Shown here one piece after another: positions 6,124 to 12,129 of a stretch of 12,129 nucleotides of DNA (the stretch's first letter is position 1; every line of letters begins with the position of its first letter). This DNA comes from Oscillospiraceae bacterium (GTDB lineage: Bacteria; Bacillota_A; Clostridia; Oscillospirales; WRJC01): assembly GCA_009785015.1 (NCBI GenBank), contig WQXD01000082.1, positions 1 through 12,129 on the forward strand, read 5' to 3'. A program made the translations under genes and the position numbers. A model generated the notes under the pieces. That model searched no databases, was not told the origin of the DNA, and saw nothing but the letters and a program-made list of their open reading frames with translations.

Positions 6124-6851
6124 GTCAAATCATCCCCCGCCCCGTCCCCGGATGGGGAACCGGAATATACGCGGCCCGCTTCGCTTTTTTGATAATCCGC
6201 CTTCGTGCCGATGAACAAGGCCGAGCCCTCGCCCATGTGCAGAATATGTGAGGCGTATTTCACCGAAGCGCATATGTCATGGGATATTATGATGATGGTG
6301 ATGCCGTCCTTGTTCAGCTCTCCGATCAAAGCGTACAGCTCCGCGGTCACCTTCGGGTCGAGCCCCGCCGCCGGTTCGTCCAACAGCAATATTTTCCGGG
6401 TCGCGCATAAAGCCCGCGCCAGAAGCACCCTTTGCTGCTGCCCGCCGGACAGCTCGCGGTAGCAGCGTTTTGCCAGCGGGGCAATTCCCAGCCTTTCCAT
6501 ATTGTCTTCCGCCATCTGTTTTTCCGCTTTATTATAGAAAGGGCGAAGCCCGCAGCGGTTCAGGCAGCCGGAACGGACAACCTCCCTCACAGATGCGGGA
6601 AAATCTTTCTGCACTACGGTCTGCTGGGGCAGATAGCCGATTTCGTCGGGTTCCAGGCCGTCCCCCGTCACAATCCGTCCCGACATCGGCGAATTCAATT
6701 TTAATATGGCTTTTATGAGCGTGCTCTTGCCGGAACCGTTCTCCCCTACGACGCACAGGTAGTCCCCCGCGTTCACGGTAAAGGAAAGACCGGAAACCAC
6801 TGTTTTTCCCTCATACCCCAAAGTCAGGTTTTGACAGGACAACTGCGGCAT
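6120..6851 (-). CDS. znuC: ZnuC/MntA-type metal ABC transporter ATP-binding protein
   Basis: 243 residues with all ABC ATPase motifs: Walker A GENGSGKST (36-44), Q-loop GYLPQQT (72-78), signature LSGGQQQR (134-141), Walker B ILLLDEP (154-160), D-loop AGLD, and switch His191 in ISHD. The sequence SCQNLTLGYEGKTVVSGLSF and the short length match the ZnuC/MntA/FecE-like group. The start is the ATG at 6851, with AAGGAGG five bases upstream. A longer frame to a TTG at 6917 is rejected, because that codon lies inside the promoter's -35 box. The permease follows with an ATGA overlap. A 12-bp palindrome, GGCATATATGCC (6847-6858), spans the ribosome-site edge and start codon. The acidic tail after residue 230 is short and unremarkable. 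Metal specificity cannot be read from the ATPase. Confidence 0.92.
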   Translation of the reverse strand: MPQLSCQNLTLGYEGKTVVSGLSFTVNAGDYLCVVGENGSGKSTLIKAILKLNSPMSGRIVTGDGLEPDEIGYLPQQTVVQKDFPASVREVVRSGCLNRCGLRPFYNKAEKQMAEDNMERLGIAPLAKRCYRELSGGQQQRVLLARALCATRKILLLDEPAAGLDPKVTAELYALIGELNKDGITIIIISHDICASVKYASHILHMGEGSALFIGTKADYQKSEAGRVYSGSPSGDGAGDDLT

Positions 6852-6858
6852 ATATGCC
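6847..6858. repeat. 12-bp palindrome over the znuC-type start codon
   Basis: GGCATATATGCC is perfectly self-complementary. It contains the minus-strand ATG (6851-6849) and the last two G of the AAGGAGG ribosome site. In RNA it could form a 4-bp stem with a UAUA loop that partly hides both. The effect would be small; chance is the simplest explanation. Confidence 0.3.
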
Positions 6859-6888
6859 TCCTTGGGTTTTGTAATTTTAATCCACTCC

Positions 6889-6917
6889 ATTTTAACACAC
6901 CAAAACCGAAATGTCAA
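6889..6917 (-). promoter_or_regulatory. Sigma-A promoter of the znuCB-type operon
   Basis: On the minus strand TTGACA (6917-6912, perfect) is separated by 17 bases from TAAAAT (6894-6889, one mismatch). Transcription would start near 6882, giving a leader of about 31 bases with AAGGAGG before the ATG. I see no clear Zur, MntR or AdcR box. The plus-strand lipoprotein gene must also be started from this 111-base gap, but no convincing plus-strand promoter is visible. Confidence 0.72.
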
Positions 6918-6962
6918 TATGTAACAAATTATTTTATTATTTCTGCAGAAAGGTATGGTTTT

Positions 6963-8453
6963 ATGAATATAAAAAATGTTTTTTTTGGTTGTTTGCTGCT
7001 GTTTTTTGTTTTGCTGTTTGGTTCATGCGACAAAAGTTTGGGTCCGGTTCAAAACGAAAACACCAAAAGCGGCGACGAGATCCAAGACGACGAGCTCCCG
7101 GCCGACACCGGCGGCAAAATATTTTATGACGATGTGCCCCAACTTGGTTTCGGCGGATACGAATACAGGGTGCTTGTGGGGACATATGAGAGGGAAAATC
7201 AGGATTTGTATCCCGAAGCGGAGATCGGCGAAGTGCTGAACGACGCCATATACGCGCGCAACAAAAAAATCGAGGACCGCTTCGATATCGCTTTTAAGCC
7301 GAGTACGATAAATTTATTCGAGCTTCTCTCGACTTTGAAAAAAAATGTAAAAGCGGGAAGCGACGCGTACGACATGTATATGCAAATCGACCGCGACGCC
7401 TATACGGCCGCTTCGGAGCGCCTGTTATACCCCGCCGACGAGCTGCCTTACGCGGACCTCACAAAGCCGTACTGGTGCACGGGCTCAAATGAGACGCTGT
7501 CGGTCGCGGGCAAGCTGTACTGGGCCTTCAGCGATGAAATGCTTTCGCACTTCGAATACACCGTGACCCTCTATTTCAATAAAAAACAGGTGCAGGATCT
7601 GGGCCTTGAAAACATATACGAATTGGTCAGAAACGGAAAATGGACGCACGACAAATTATTCGAATACGCGAAAGCGGCAGTCAAAGACCTCGACGGAGAC
7701 GGCAAAATCGCCGAAGCGGACAACTGGGGGATCGCCAGCGAAGCCGATTACATGTACGCCTGTTTTACGGTGTGCTCGGGGGTGAACATGGTCGAAAAAG
7801 ACGGCGGCGACATACCGTATTTCGCCGTGCCCGGAAACCAGAAGTTTTTTGATATAGTGGAGCGGGTCGTCGAGCAGTTTGGAGCCATGGAAGGGATATT
7901 CATGAATTCATGGAAAGAAAAACTTTCGGGTTACGGCGGACAGGGGACGAATGCGAGAGTGGGCTTTTTCAGAAACGGGCACAGCCTGTTTTCGGTGGGC
8001 GCCCTGCAGGAAATGGTGCAGCTCAGGGACATGCCCGACGATTTCGGGATTGTCCCTTTCCCGAAGTACACCCAAGATCAGCCGCAGTATTACACGCGCG
8101 TGATCGGCGGATTCCCGTTCGTGACGCCGAGTACGATCGCAAAGCCGGAAATAGCGGGAGCGGTGATGGAAGCCATGGCGTGTGAAACGCGCAACACGGT
8201 AATCCCCGCCTATTACGAATCGGCGCTGAAAAACAAATATTCCCGCGATACGGACACGGCCGAAATGCTCGATTTGATGTTTGTCACGAAAGTATACGAT
8301 TTGGGCGATACGATCTGGTATTCGCCGATAAGAGTCGAATATACGGGAATATTCGAAAGCGGCAAAAACACGTTTGCCTCGCATACCGAAAAAAACACGG
8401 AGAAGTACAATAAAATCATAGAAAAAGCAGTAAACGGTATTCTGGACAATTGA
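6963..8453 (+). CDS. Extracellular solute-binding lipoprotein (family 1-like), second paralogue
   Basis: 496 residues starting MNIKNVFFGCLLLFFVLLFG. The lipobox FGSC places the lipidated Cys at residue 22. The body repeats the motif order of the lipoprotein at 3752-5221: LGFGGYEYRV (61-70), VLNDAIYARN (91-100), AGSDAYDMYM, PYWCTGSNETLSVAGKLYW, IYELVRNGKWTHDKLFEYAK (218-237), a calcium-type loop DLDGDGKIAEAD (242-253), MPDDFGIVPFPK, and VIPAYYESALKNKYSRD. The two are clearly paralogues but far from identical. The ATG at 6963 follows AAAGG by about nine bases. The frame runs back to 6831, but that would put 44 residues in front of an otherwise perfect signal peptide. Its TGA overlaps the TTG start of the WG-repeat gene. 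No permease is adjacent; the ligand is unknown, probably a carbohydrate by family. Confidence 0.88.
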   Translation: MNIKNVFFGCLLLFFVLLFGSCDKSLGPVQNENTKSGDEIQDDELPADTGGKIFYDDVPQLGFGGYEYRVLVGTYERENQDLYPEAEIGEVLNDAIYARNKKIEDRFDIAFKPSTINLFELLSTLKKNVKAGSDAYDMYMQIDRDAYTAASERLLYPADELPYADLTKPYWCTGSNETLSVAGKLYWAFSDEMLSHFEYTVTLYFNKKQVQDLGLENIYELVRNGKWTHDKLFEYAKAAVKDLDGDGKIAEADNWGIASEADYMYACFTVCSGVNMVEKDGGDIPYFAVPGNQKFFDIVERVVEQFGAMEGIFMNSWKEKLSGYGGQGTNARVGFFRNGHSLFSVGALQEMVQLRDMPDDFGIVPFPKYTQDQPQYYTRVIGGFPFVTPSTIAKPEIAGAVMEAMACETRNTVIPAYYESALKNKYSRDTDTAEMLDLMFVTKVYDLGDTIWYSPIRVEYTGIFESGKNTFASHTEKNTEKYNKIIEKAVNGILDN

Positions 8454-10006
8454 AATCATATCATTATTACCCCGTCGAAGTAAAGCGCCCCCGCAATACG
8501 CCCAAACCCAAAGCGCGGCAGTTATCGCAGTTTCATCTGAAACTGATTGTGATAATCGGCCTTGCATTGGCTGTAACCGGCCCGCCGGCTTTTTACGCGG
8601 CGAATTTTATGCTGGTTCCCGTAAAGATTCTTCTCGAACCGTCGCTCGAGTATGATTTTTTATCTCCGATCGACGAGGGTCTGTTTATTGCCGAAATATC
8701 CGGAAAATACGGGATTATAAACAAGGCGGGCGAAGTCGTCGCGCCGGCGGTTTATGACGAAATCGGCTATTACATTGAAGATCGCAATCCATTTTATGTA
8801 AAAAACGGTTTTATCCGGGTCGTAAAAGATTACAAACACGGCCTGATTGACACATCCGGAAAAATAATTTTCCCGTTGATTTACGACTATATAGGCGAAT
8901 TTCATGAAGAAATGGCGAGAATCGGGCTGGAGGGCAAATGGGGCTATATAGATATAAACGGCAATTTTGCCATCGATTTGATTTATGATGGCGCTTTTGA
9001 TTTCTCCGAGGGACTCGCAATGGTAAAACGCGGGGATCATTATTTTGGATTTATAGATAAAACCGGCGAAATCGTCATACCGTTTATTTACAACGGCATA
9101 AGTTATGATGCGGAATTCAAAAACGGCCTGATTGTGATGAGAATATTTGAAGATGGATACGGGGTGATAGATAAGACCGGAAATATCGTTATCCCGTTTG
9201 AATACTCGGGAATACAATATAACCATTACGCCGATGAGATTTATTTTCAAGCGGGAAAATTCGACGAAGTAAACCAAAGCGCCCGCCGGACAAGTTTTTT
9301 TGACGAATACGGCGAAATAATGTTGGAAATAAACGATGGGGAATATGACGATATAGGGCATTTGAGCGGGGGGCTTTTGGCCGTGAAGAAAGACGAAAAA
9401 TGGGGATATATAAACAAAGCAGGCGAAATCGTCGCGCCCTTTATATATATCTATACCGGATATTTTAATCAAGGGCTCGCGGTGGTGGGGCTTGGCGGAA
9501 AAAATCCCCGTCCCGGCAATTTCAAAATAAAATACGGAATGATAGATACCAGCGGGAAAGAAGTCGTGCCTTGCGAATATGACGGGATTTTTAACTACGA
9601 TGATTTCACAGTGGGAGAAGCGATACTCGTCATGAAATCCATACCGGACCCGGGCGGAAAAACGGTCCAAAAATACGGATACATAAACAAAACGGGCGAT
9701 GAAATCATTTCGCCGATTTACGACGATCCGATCCGGTTTGAATATGGGCTGGCGCAAGTCAACAAAGGAGGTAAGCAAGGGGTCATAAATCCAAAAGGCG
9801 ACATTGTGACAGAATTGATATACGAGGATATAGCCATTGTCAATGAGCGGTTGATATTCGCGCGAAAAAACGGCAAATGGGGGTTGTTGAACACAAAAGG
9901 CGATATTGTCCTGGATTACGATTACGAGCAAATCACCAAACGCCGCAATGGAAAATTGCTGGGTATCAAAAAAGACGGCTTGTGGGGAATATTGGAAATA
10001 AAGTGA
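8450..10006 (+). CDS. Membrane-anchored WG-repeat protein
   Basis: 518 residues. A cytoplasmic basic N-terminus (about 1-27, six or more Lys/Arg) precedes one membrane helix (about 29-52, KLIVIIGLALAVTGPPAFYA). The rest is a tandem array of WG repeats, pattern W/Y-G-[YFLI]-I-[ND]-K-x-G-[ED]-I-V-x-P-x-I-Y-D. Repeats begin near residues 87, 130, 164, 199, 237, 282 (degenerate), 318, 362, 409, 443 and 477, with a partial one (LWGILEIK) at the end. By the positive-inside rule the repeats are extracellular. The start is TTG, overlapping the lipoprotein TGA as TTGA. The frame is open upstream only to a stop at 8411-8413, with no ATG or GTG, and the next ATG would lose the membrane helix. No good ribosome site is visible, so reinitiation after the lipoprotein gene is likely. 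WG repeats are structural; their ligand here is unknown. The gene looks more AT-rich than its neighbours. Confidence 0.85.
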   Translation: MKSYHYYPVEVKRPRNTPKPKARQLSQFHLKLIVIIGLALAVTGPPAFYAANFMLVPVKILLEPSLEYDFLSPIDEGLFIAEISGKYGIINKAGEVVAPAVYDEIGYYIEDRNPFYVKNGFIRVVKDYKHGLIDTSGKIIFPLIYDYIGEFHEEMARIGLEGKWGYIDINGNFAIDLIYDGAFDFSEGLAMVKRGDHYFGFIDKTGEIVIPFIYNGISYDAEFKNGLIVMRIFEDGYGVIDKTGNIVIPFEYSGIQYNHYADEIYFQAGKFDEVNQSARRTSFFDEYGEIMLEINDGEYDDIGHLSGGLLAVKKDEKWGYINKAGEIVAPFIYIYTGYFNQGLAVVGLGGKNPRPGNFKIKYGMIDTSGKEVVPCEYDGIFNYDDFTVGEAILVMKSIPDPGGKTVQKYGYINKTGDEIISPIYDDPIRFEYGLAQVNKGGKQGVINPKGDIVTELIYEDIAIVNERLIFARKNGKWGLLNTKGDIVLDYDYEQITKRRNGKLLGIKKDGLWGILEIK

Positions 10007-10025
10007 ATATTCATAGATAGTTAGG

Positions 10026-10046
10026 ATTATTTTGTAAAAAAATAAT
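10026..10046. repeat. AT-only inverted repeat after the WG-repeat gene
   Basis: Arms ATTATTTT (10026-10033) and AAAATAAT (10039-10046) flank a five-base loop, ending four bases before the next -35 box. With no G-C pair it is a poor terminator; it may be an operator or chance. No other terminator is visible after the WG gene, so readthrough into the downstream genes is possible. Confidence 0.25.
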
Positions 10047-10049
10047 GTA

Positions 10050-10079
10050 TTGACAAATACCGATGAAAAATGATATAAT
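10050..10079 (+). promoter_or_regulatory. Consensus sigma-A promoter for the hydrolase/esterase operon
   Basis: TTGACA (10050-10055) and TATAAT (10074-10079) both match consensus exactly, with an 18-base spacer. Transcription would start near 10086, leaving a leader of about 38 bases. Within that leader an imperfect site, ATAAC-N8-GTTAT (10091-10108), lies between start site and ribosome site and could be an operator. Confidence 0.85.
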
Positions 10080-10090
10080 TTACAATAATA

Positions 10091-10108
10091 ATAACGATAT
10101 TTTGTTAT
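10091..10108. promoter_or_regulatory. Candidate operator (ATAAC-N8-GTTAT) in the hydrolase leader
   Basis: Five-base inverted arms ATAAC (10091-10095) and GTTAT (10104-10108) sit just downstream of a consensus promoter, the position expected of a repressor site for an inducible operon. Short arms and AT-rich surroundings keep confidence low. Confidence 0.25.
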
Positions 10109-10123
10109 ACGGAGGTTTTTTTG

Positions 10124-11545
10124 ATGAATATGCAACGGAGCACCCCTGAAAAACAGGGGGTAAGATCGCGGGCTGTCATGGATTTTTTGAATAAGATCGA
10201 GGCGGAAACCCAGGAGCTTCACTCTTTTATGCTGTTAAAAAACGGCAAAGTGATAAGCGAATGCTGGTGGGAACCCTACGCCCCGCAGTACAGGCATCAG
10301 CTGTTTTCACTCAGCAAAAGTTTCACATCGACCGCCATCGGGCTCGCGGCAAACGAAGGGCTTTTGACAGTCGATACGCTCGTAACCGATATCTTCAAAA
10401 AAGAAGTTGAAGAGCTCGGCAATGGCATCGACCAAAAAATGAAAAAAATGACGGTCAAAAACCTTTTGACTATGGCCACGGGCATGGAATATGAAAATTG
10501 GGGATTTGGAGACAATGAAACAAACAACATCAAGAATTTTTTGTCGTCGCATATAAAAAACGAACCCGGCAGCGTATTTTTCTATCACACGCTCGCCACA
10601 TATATGCAGTCGGCGATCATAACAAGGCTCACAGGGCAAAAACTCGCCGATTATCTCTCGCCCCGTCTTTTCGGCCCGCTCGGCATCGAGCCGCGCTGGG
10701 AAGAAGACAATTTCAATATAAACTACGGGGGATTCGGATTGAATATAAAAACCGAGGATATAGCCAAATTGGGCCAGCTGTATCTTCAAAAAGGGCTCTG
10801 GAACGGCAGGCGGCTGATTCCGGAAGCCTGGATAGAAGAGGCCACAGCCAAGCAAATCGAAAACGCCGCTCCCGGCGACGCCGGCAACTGGTCGTTTGGC
10901 TACGGGTATCAGTTCTGGCGGTGCAAGCCGGAAGGCGTCTACAGGGGAGATGGGGCGATGGGGCAGTTTTGCATAGTGATGCCCGGCGAAAACGCCGTCG
11001 TCGCAATTACGAGCAATTCCGATATGAGTAAAGTCATGGATTTGGTCTGGGAGATTTTATGGCCCGCGCTCAAAGAAAGCAATGAACCGAGCGGCGACAG
11101 GGCGGAATATGACAAATTAAAACAAATGCAAAAAAATCTGTCGCATTTAAAAAACAAAATAAATTTTGCGGCTCCCCCCTTTCCGAAAATCAATGGCGAA
11201 TACAAAAACGAAAATATCGGCGCTTTTCTGGACGTCGGCGAAACGGAGGGGGTATTGCATTTGAAATACAAAAATCTTTCCTCGGCTTACAGATTCAAAA
11301 AAGGCGAATGGGCCGACAACGCCTCGGAATATATATTCGGCGGCGAACAGCAAAGCAAGCTGTTTTTGAGATGCAAAATCCACGGCGAATGGAAACCTCA
11401 AAAAAACGCGCTTGATTTGACTGTCTGGCACTATGAAACCCCGAATAAATTTCATATCAGCTTACAATTTAACAAAAACAAAACAAAATTGACAATTGAA
11501 ATCGAAGAATTCAACCGGATCGAAGAAACCGCCAAAACGAATTAA
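10124..11545 (+). CDS. Beta-lactamase/CubicO-family serine hydrolase with C-terminal beta-rich domain
   Basis: 473 residues. The ATG at 10124 has GGAGG eight bases upstream; a TTG three bases earlier is too close. The class C beta-lactamase/esterase fold is shown by FSLSKSFTSTAIGLAANEGLL, with the S-x-x-K nucleophile motif (Ser62, Lys65), by VKNLLTMATGMEY (111-123), and by FFYHTLATYMQSAIITRLTGQ, where Tyr154-His-Thr stands in for the usual Y-x-N. GDGAMGQ (275-281) occupies the place of the K-T-G/H-x-G motif. Residues from about 340 onward form an extra domain not needed for catalysis. There is no signal peptide or membrane helix, so the enzyme is probably cytoplasmic and unlikely to give drug resistance; members often act as esterases or peptidases. 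It shares an operon with a carbohydrate O-acetylesterase 30 bases downstream, which suggests de-esterification of an imported glycan. Substrate unknown. Confidence 0.88.
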   Translation: MNMQRSTPEKQGVRSRAVMDFLNKIEAETQELHSFMLLKNGKVISECWWEPYAPQYRHQLFSLSKSFTSTAIGLAANEGLLTVDTLVTDIFKKEVEELGNGIDQKMKKMTVKNLLTMATGMEYENWGFGDNETNNIKNFLSSHIKNEPGSVFFYHTLATYMQSAIITRLTGQKLADYLSPRLFGPLGIEPRWEEDNFNINYGGFGLNIKTEDIAKLGQLYLQKGLWNGRRLIPEAWIEEATAKQIENAAPGDAGNWSFGYGYQFWRCKPEGVYRGDGAMGQFCIVMPGENAVVAITSNSDMSKVMDLVWEILWPALKESNEPSGDRAEYDKLKQMQKNLSHLKNKINFAAPPFPKINGEYKNENIGAFLDVGETEGVLHLKYKNLSSAYRFKKGEWADNASEYIFGGEQQSKLFLRCKIHGEWKPQKNALDLTVWHYETPNKFHISLQFNKNKTKLTIEIEEFNRIEETAKTN

Positions 11546-11575
11546 TCTAAATCAAAACTTTTAAGGAGAAAAAAC

Positions 11576-12129
11576 ATGAAAAACGGAATGGTAATGCAGC
11601 GAAATCAAGATAACCTCTGCGAGATATATTTGGAAGGCGACGTCCCCCCGGCCAATATTTCGTACAAAAACGCGAATGGGGACTTTGAGTTTTTGTCGCC
11701 TGAAAGGGCCGGCCAAAACAAGTGGAAACTATGCGGAATACCTGCGGGCGGGCCCTATGAAATCGAAGCCGGCGGGCAGACTTACCGGGATATTTACGTG
11801 GGGGACGTCTGGATATTGGGCGGCCAGTCGAATATGGAAGGGGTAGGCTGGCTCACGGCTGAAGACGAACAGTTTGCCAAGTGTCCCGATTCGGACGTCC
11901 GCGCGCTGTACATGGACGACACCTGGGGTCCCGCGTGCCACCCGCTTCATAATCTGGGCATAGCAGTCGACGGCGTGCACGCTAAACTAGGCGCCGGTCC
12001 CCGGCCCATGTTCAACAGCGTCGGGCCCGGGCTGGAATTTGCCCTGAAGATGAAAGCTCTCACGGGCGTACCCCAGGGGGTGCTGTGCTGCGCCCACGGC
12101 GGTACTTCGATGGAGCAGTGGTCGCCCGC
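11576..12129 (+). CDS. Sialate O-acetylesterase-type SGNH esterase, N-terminal part (cut by window edge)
   Basis: 184 complete codons are visible; the gene continues past the right edge. AAGGAG lies seven bases before the ATG, 30 bases after the hydrolase stop, so the two are co-transcribed. Residues 4-10 (GMVMQRN) match the family's N-x-V-L-Q-R opening. A beta-sandwich region follows, then DVWILGGQSNMEG (77-89), whose Ser85 is the expected SGNH nucleophile. CCAHGGTSMEQWSP (171-184) matches the conserved G-G-T-S-x-x-x-W block. The family (SASA domain) removes O-acetyl groups from sialic acids or from plant polysaccharides such as xylan; sequence alone does not separate these. No signal peptide is present, so action on imported material is likely. 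The catalytic Asp/His pair lies beyond the window and could not be checked. Confidence 0.9.
   Translation, partial: MKNGMVMQRNQDNLCEIYLEGDVPPANISYKNANGDFEFLSPERAGQNKWKLCGIPAGGPYEIEAGGQTYRDIYVGDVWILGGQSNMEGVGWLTAEDEQFAKCPDSDVRALYMDDTWGPACHPLHNLGIAVDGVHAKLGAGPRPMFNSVGPGLEFALKMKALTGVPQGVLCCAHGGTSMEQWSP

Noticed and set aside
2524..6856. Shared CATATATG core in palindromes at 2522-2533 and 6847-6858 as a common operator
   Set aside because: The flanks differ (AT...AT versus GG...CC), and the same 8-mer also occurs near 10599 inside the hydrolase gene, so the shared core is probably chance.
6852..6917. TTG start at 6917 for the metal transporter ATPase
   Set aside because: The TTG is part of the perfect TTGACA -35 box. 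The ATG at 6851 has AAGGAGG at normal spacing and matches the family N-terminus.
6912..6940. Plus-strand promoter TGTCAA-17-TATTAT for the second lipoprotein
   Set aside because: The -35 element matches consensus at only two of six positions and is merely the reverse complement of the minus-strand -35 box.
6831..6962. 44-residue N-terminal extension of the second lipoprotein
   Set aside because: It would bury the signal peptide and lipobox and runs across the divergent promoter of the metal transporter operon.
7908..8567. 219-codon minus-strand open frame over the second lipoprotein
   Set aside because: It is an antisense shadow of a well-supported gene and extends across the lipoprotein/WG overlap, with no ribosome site or recognisable motif.
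8450..10006. WG repeats as a CRISPR-like or other DNA repeat array
   Set aside because: The repetition is at the protein level. DNA units vary in length and sequence, with no constant repeat or spacer.
8660..10222. 520-codon open frame on the minus strand opposite the WG-repeat gene
   Set aside because: Its codons are exactly in register with the sense codons, so it stays open simply because the sense gene rarely uses TTA, CTA or TCA. Repetition of WG units spreads this along the gene. The peptide is not recognisable, and the frame crosses the consensus promoter.

Overview
The window looks like a chromosomal segment of an anaerobic member of the Bacillota (Clostridia-type). The signs are AAGGAG-like ribosome sites, TTGACA/TATAAT promoters, lipoprotein-type solute-binding proteins, and a biotin-dependent decarboxylase/transcarboxylase gene cluster. 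This is inferred from gene content; I cannot name a genus. No RNA gene, insertion sequence, CRISPR array, integrase or phage gene is visible.

Layout. (1) Positions 1-2462, minus strand: an operon read right to left. It holds a CoA-carboxyltransferase, a 71-aa anchorless OadG/MmdE-like subunit, a biotin carrier protein, and the start of an oxaloacetate decarboxylase/pyruvate carboxylase-type carboxyltransferase that runs off the left edge. Together these could be a methylmalonyl-CoA:pyruvate transcarboxylase-like complex or part of a Na+-pumping decarboxylase. (2) Positions 2463-2654: a compact divergent promoter region. (3) Positions 2655-5221, plus strand: a uroporphyrinogen-decarboxylase-family (MtaA-like) protein followed by a solute-binding lipoprotein. 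(4) Positions 5242-6851, minus strand: the permease and ATPase of a ZnuCB-type metal ABC transporter. It converges on the lipoprotein gene across a likely shared terminator. (5) Positions 6963-10006, plus strand: a second solute-binding lipoprotein, paralogous to the first. A TTG-started, membrane-anchored protein with about 11 WG repeats overlaps its stop codon. (6) Positions 10124-12129, plus strand: a beta-lactamase/CubicO-type serine hydrolase behind a consensus promoter, then the N-terminal part of a sialate O-acetylesterase-type SGNH esterase cut by the right edge.

How the parts may fit. The two solute-binding lipoproteins, WG protein, serine hydrolase and esterase suggest a carbohydrate capture and de-esterification locus, but no sugar permease or glycoside hydrolase is present, so that is inference. 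The most unusual features are the coupling of an orphan solute-binding lipoprotein to a membrane-tethered WG-repeat protein, the pairing of a UroD-family protein with a related orphan lipoprotein, and the transcarboxylase-like subunit set with a small subunit lacking its membrane anchor. Most real starts lie downstream of the longest possible open frames; they were chosen from ribosome-site spacing, family N-termini and promoter positions.
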